Under the pieces are notes generated by a model. That model ran no database searches, was not told the origin of the DNA, and saw only the letters and a list, made by a program, of their open reading frames with translations. 64,000 nt of DNA from Hyphomicrobium sp. NDB2Meth4 (GTDB lineage Bacteria; Pseudomonadota; Alphaproteobacteria; Rhizobiales; Hyphomicrobiaceae). Location of the stretch: positions 558,001 to 622,000 of the forward strand of contig NZ_FPEJ01000013.1 in NCBI RefSeq assembly GCF_900117445.1, written 5' to 3'. Made by a program: the position numbers and the translations under genes. Positions 63,545-64,000 of this stretch are shown here, in pieces. Within the stretch, counting starts at the first letter, position 1; each line of letters opens with the position of its first letter.

Positions 63545-64000
63545 ATGATGCGGCAATACGAGCTCGTTGAACGGGTTCTACGCTACGATCCCAAAGCGGA
63601 CGAGGCGCTGCTCAACCGCGCCTACGTCTACGCCATGAAGGCGCACGGCAACCAGAAGCGCGCCTCGGGTGATCCTTACTTTTCCCACCCGCTCGAAGTC
63701 GCTGCCATCCTCACCGACCTCAAGCTCGATGACGCCACGATCGTCACGGCGTTGCTGCACGATGTGATCGAGGACACCCCCGTCACGCGCGCCGAGATCG
63801 ACCAGCTCTTCGGCCCCGAGATCGGCAAGCTCGTCGACGGCCTCACCAAGATCCGCCGCCTCGACCTCGTGTCGAAGAAGGCCGAGCAGGCCGAGAATTT
63901 CCGCAAGCTGCTGGTCGCTATCTCTAGTGACATCCGCGTTCTTCTGGTGAAGCTCGCGGACCGGCTGCACAACATGCGCACGCTCGAGCATATGAAGCCC
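63545..64000 (+). CDS. RelA/SpoT (Rsh) ppGpp synthetase/hydrolase, 5' part
   Basis: The first 152 codons of a bifunctional Rsh enzyme; the frame is open to the window end. The start ATG at 63545 follows AGGAG at 63531-63535 (a second ATG follows directly). The hydrolase domain has the HD motif LLHDVIEDTPVT and KLADRLHNMRTL. The synthetase, TGS and ACT domains should lie downstream. In alphaproteobacteria a single Rsh usually controls the stringent response. Confidence 0.94.
   Translation, partial: MMRQYELVERVLRYDPKADEALLNRAYVYAMKAHGNQKRASGDPYFSHPLEVAAILTDLKLDDATIVTALLHDVIEDTPVTRAEIDQLFGPEIGKLVDGLTKIRRLDLVSKKAEQAENFRKLLVAISSDIRVLLVKLADRLHNMRTLEHMKP

Overview
The window is chromosomal DNA of an alphaproteobacterium, most likely of the Rhizobiales/Hyphomicrobiales. 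This rests on the long joined rplJL-rpoBC / str / S10-spc-alpha block, an ATP12-type F1 assembly chaperone, DUF1236 and YARHG envelope proteins, an EcfG-like promoter, rpoZ next to a RelA/SpoT gene, and high-GC codon use with frequent ATGA/TAATG overlaps. The genus cannot be fixed from sequence alone. No rRNA, IS element, prophage or CRISPR array is seen.

Bases 1-29295 hold one long transcription-translation cluster, all on the + strand. It runs: end of rplJ, rplL, rpoB, rpoC, then rpsL-rpsG-fusA-tuf, then rpsJ-rplC-rplD-rplW-rplB-rpsS-rplV-rpsC-rplP-rpmC-rpsQ, then rplN-rplX-rplE-rpsN-rpsH-rplF-rplR-rpsE-rpmD-rplO-secY-adk, then rpsM-rpsK-rpoA-rplQ, closed by a strong terminator at 29349-29380. 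The boundaries carry regulatory structure: hairpins between rplL and rpoB and between rpoB and rpoC, a terminator after rpoC, a promoter and ~230-nt leader before rpsL, a terminator-like hairpin 24 nt before the rpsJ start, and a promoter plus hairpin leader before rpsM.

Bases 29400-32210 look accessory: a cupin divergent from an AraC-type regulator, then an NAD(P)-dependent epimerase/reductase-like gene. Bases 32357-38751 carry a DegP/DegQ-like protease, rarA, a Tae4-like peptidoglycan amidase with a small two-helix membrane protein, an RluC-type pseudouridine synthase, a HAD phosphatase and the ATP12 chaperone, the last three translationally coupled.

Bases 38850-48990 centre on propionyl-CoA carboxylase (pccB and pccA separated by about 5 kb). 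Between and after them are an SDR, four small exported proteins, a duplicated-repeat protein of unknown function, a RidA-family protein and an acylphosphatase. Bases 49003-55410 hold a LysR regulator with a palindromic operator candidate, a 28-residue Lys/Ala peptide, a secreted protein, lipB, a tRNA-Leu(GAG), a sodium:solute symporter, DUF1622 and YdcF-like membrane proteins and an alpha/beta hydrolase. Bases 55467-64000 hold a lytic transglycosylase, dapA, smpB, two tandem peroxiredoxin-like genes (the second with no cysteine), a DUF3775 protein, a family-5 uracil-DNA glycosylase, a NYN-domain protein, rpoZ and the 5' part of a RelA/SpoT gene.

The most interesting items are the orphan Tae4-like amidase pair, the cysteine-less peroxiredoxin paralogue, the EcfG-like promoter, the LysR palindrome beside a Lys/Ala micro-protein, and the regulatory hairpins at the rpsJ and rpsM boundaries.
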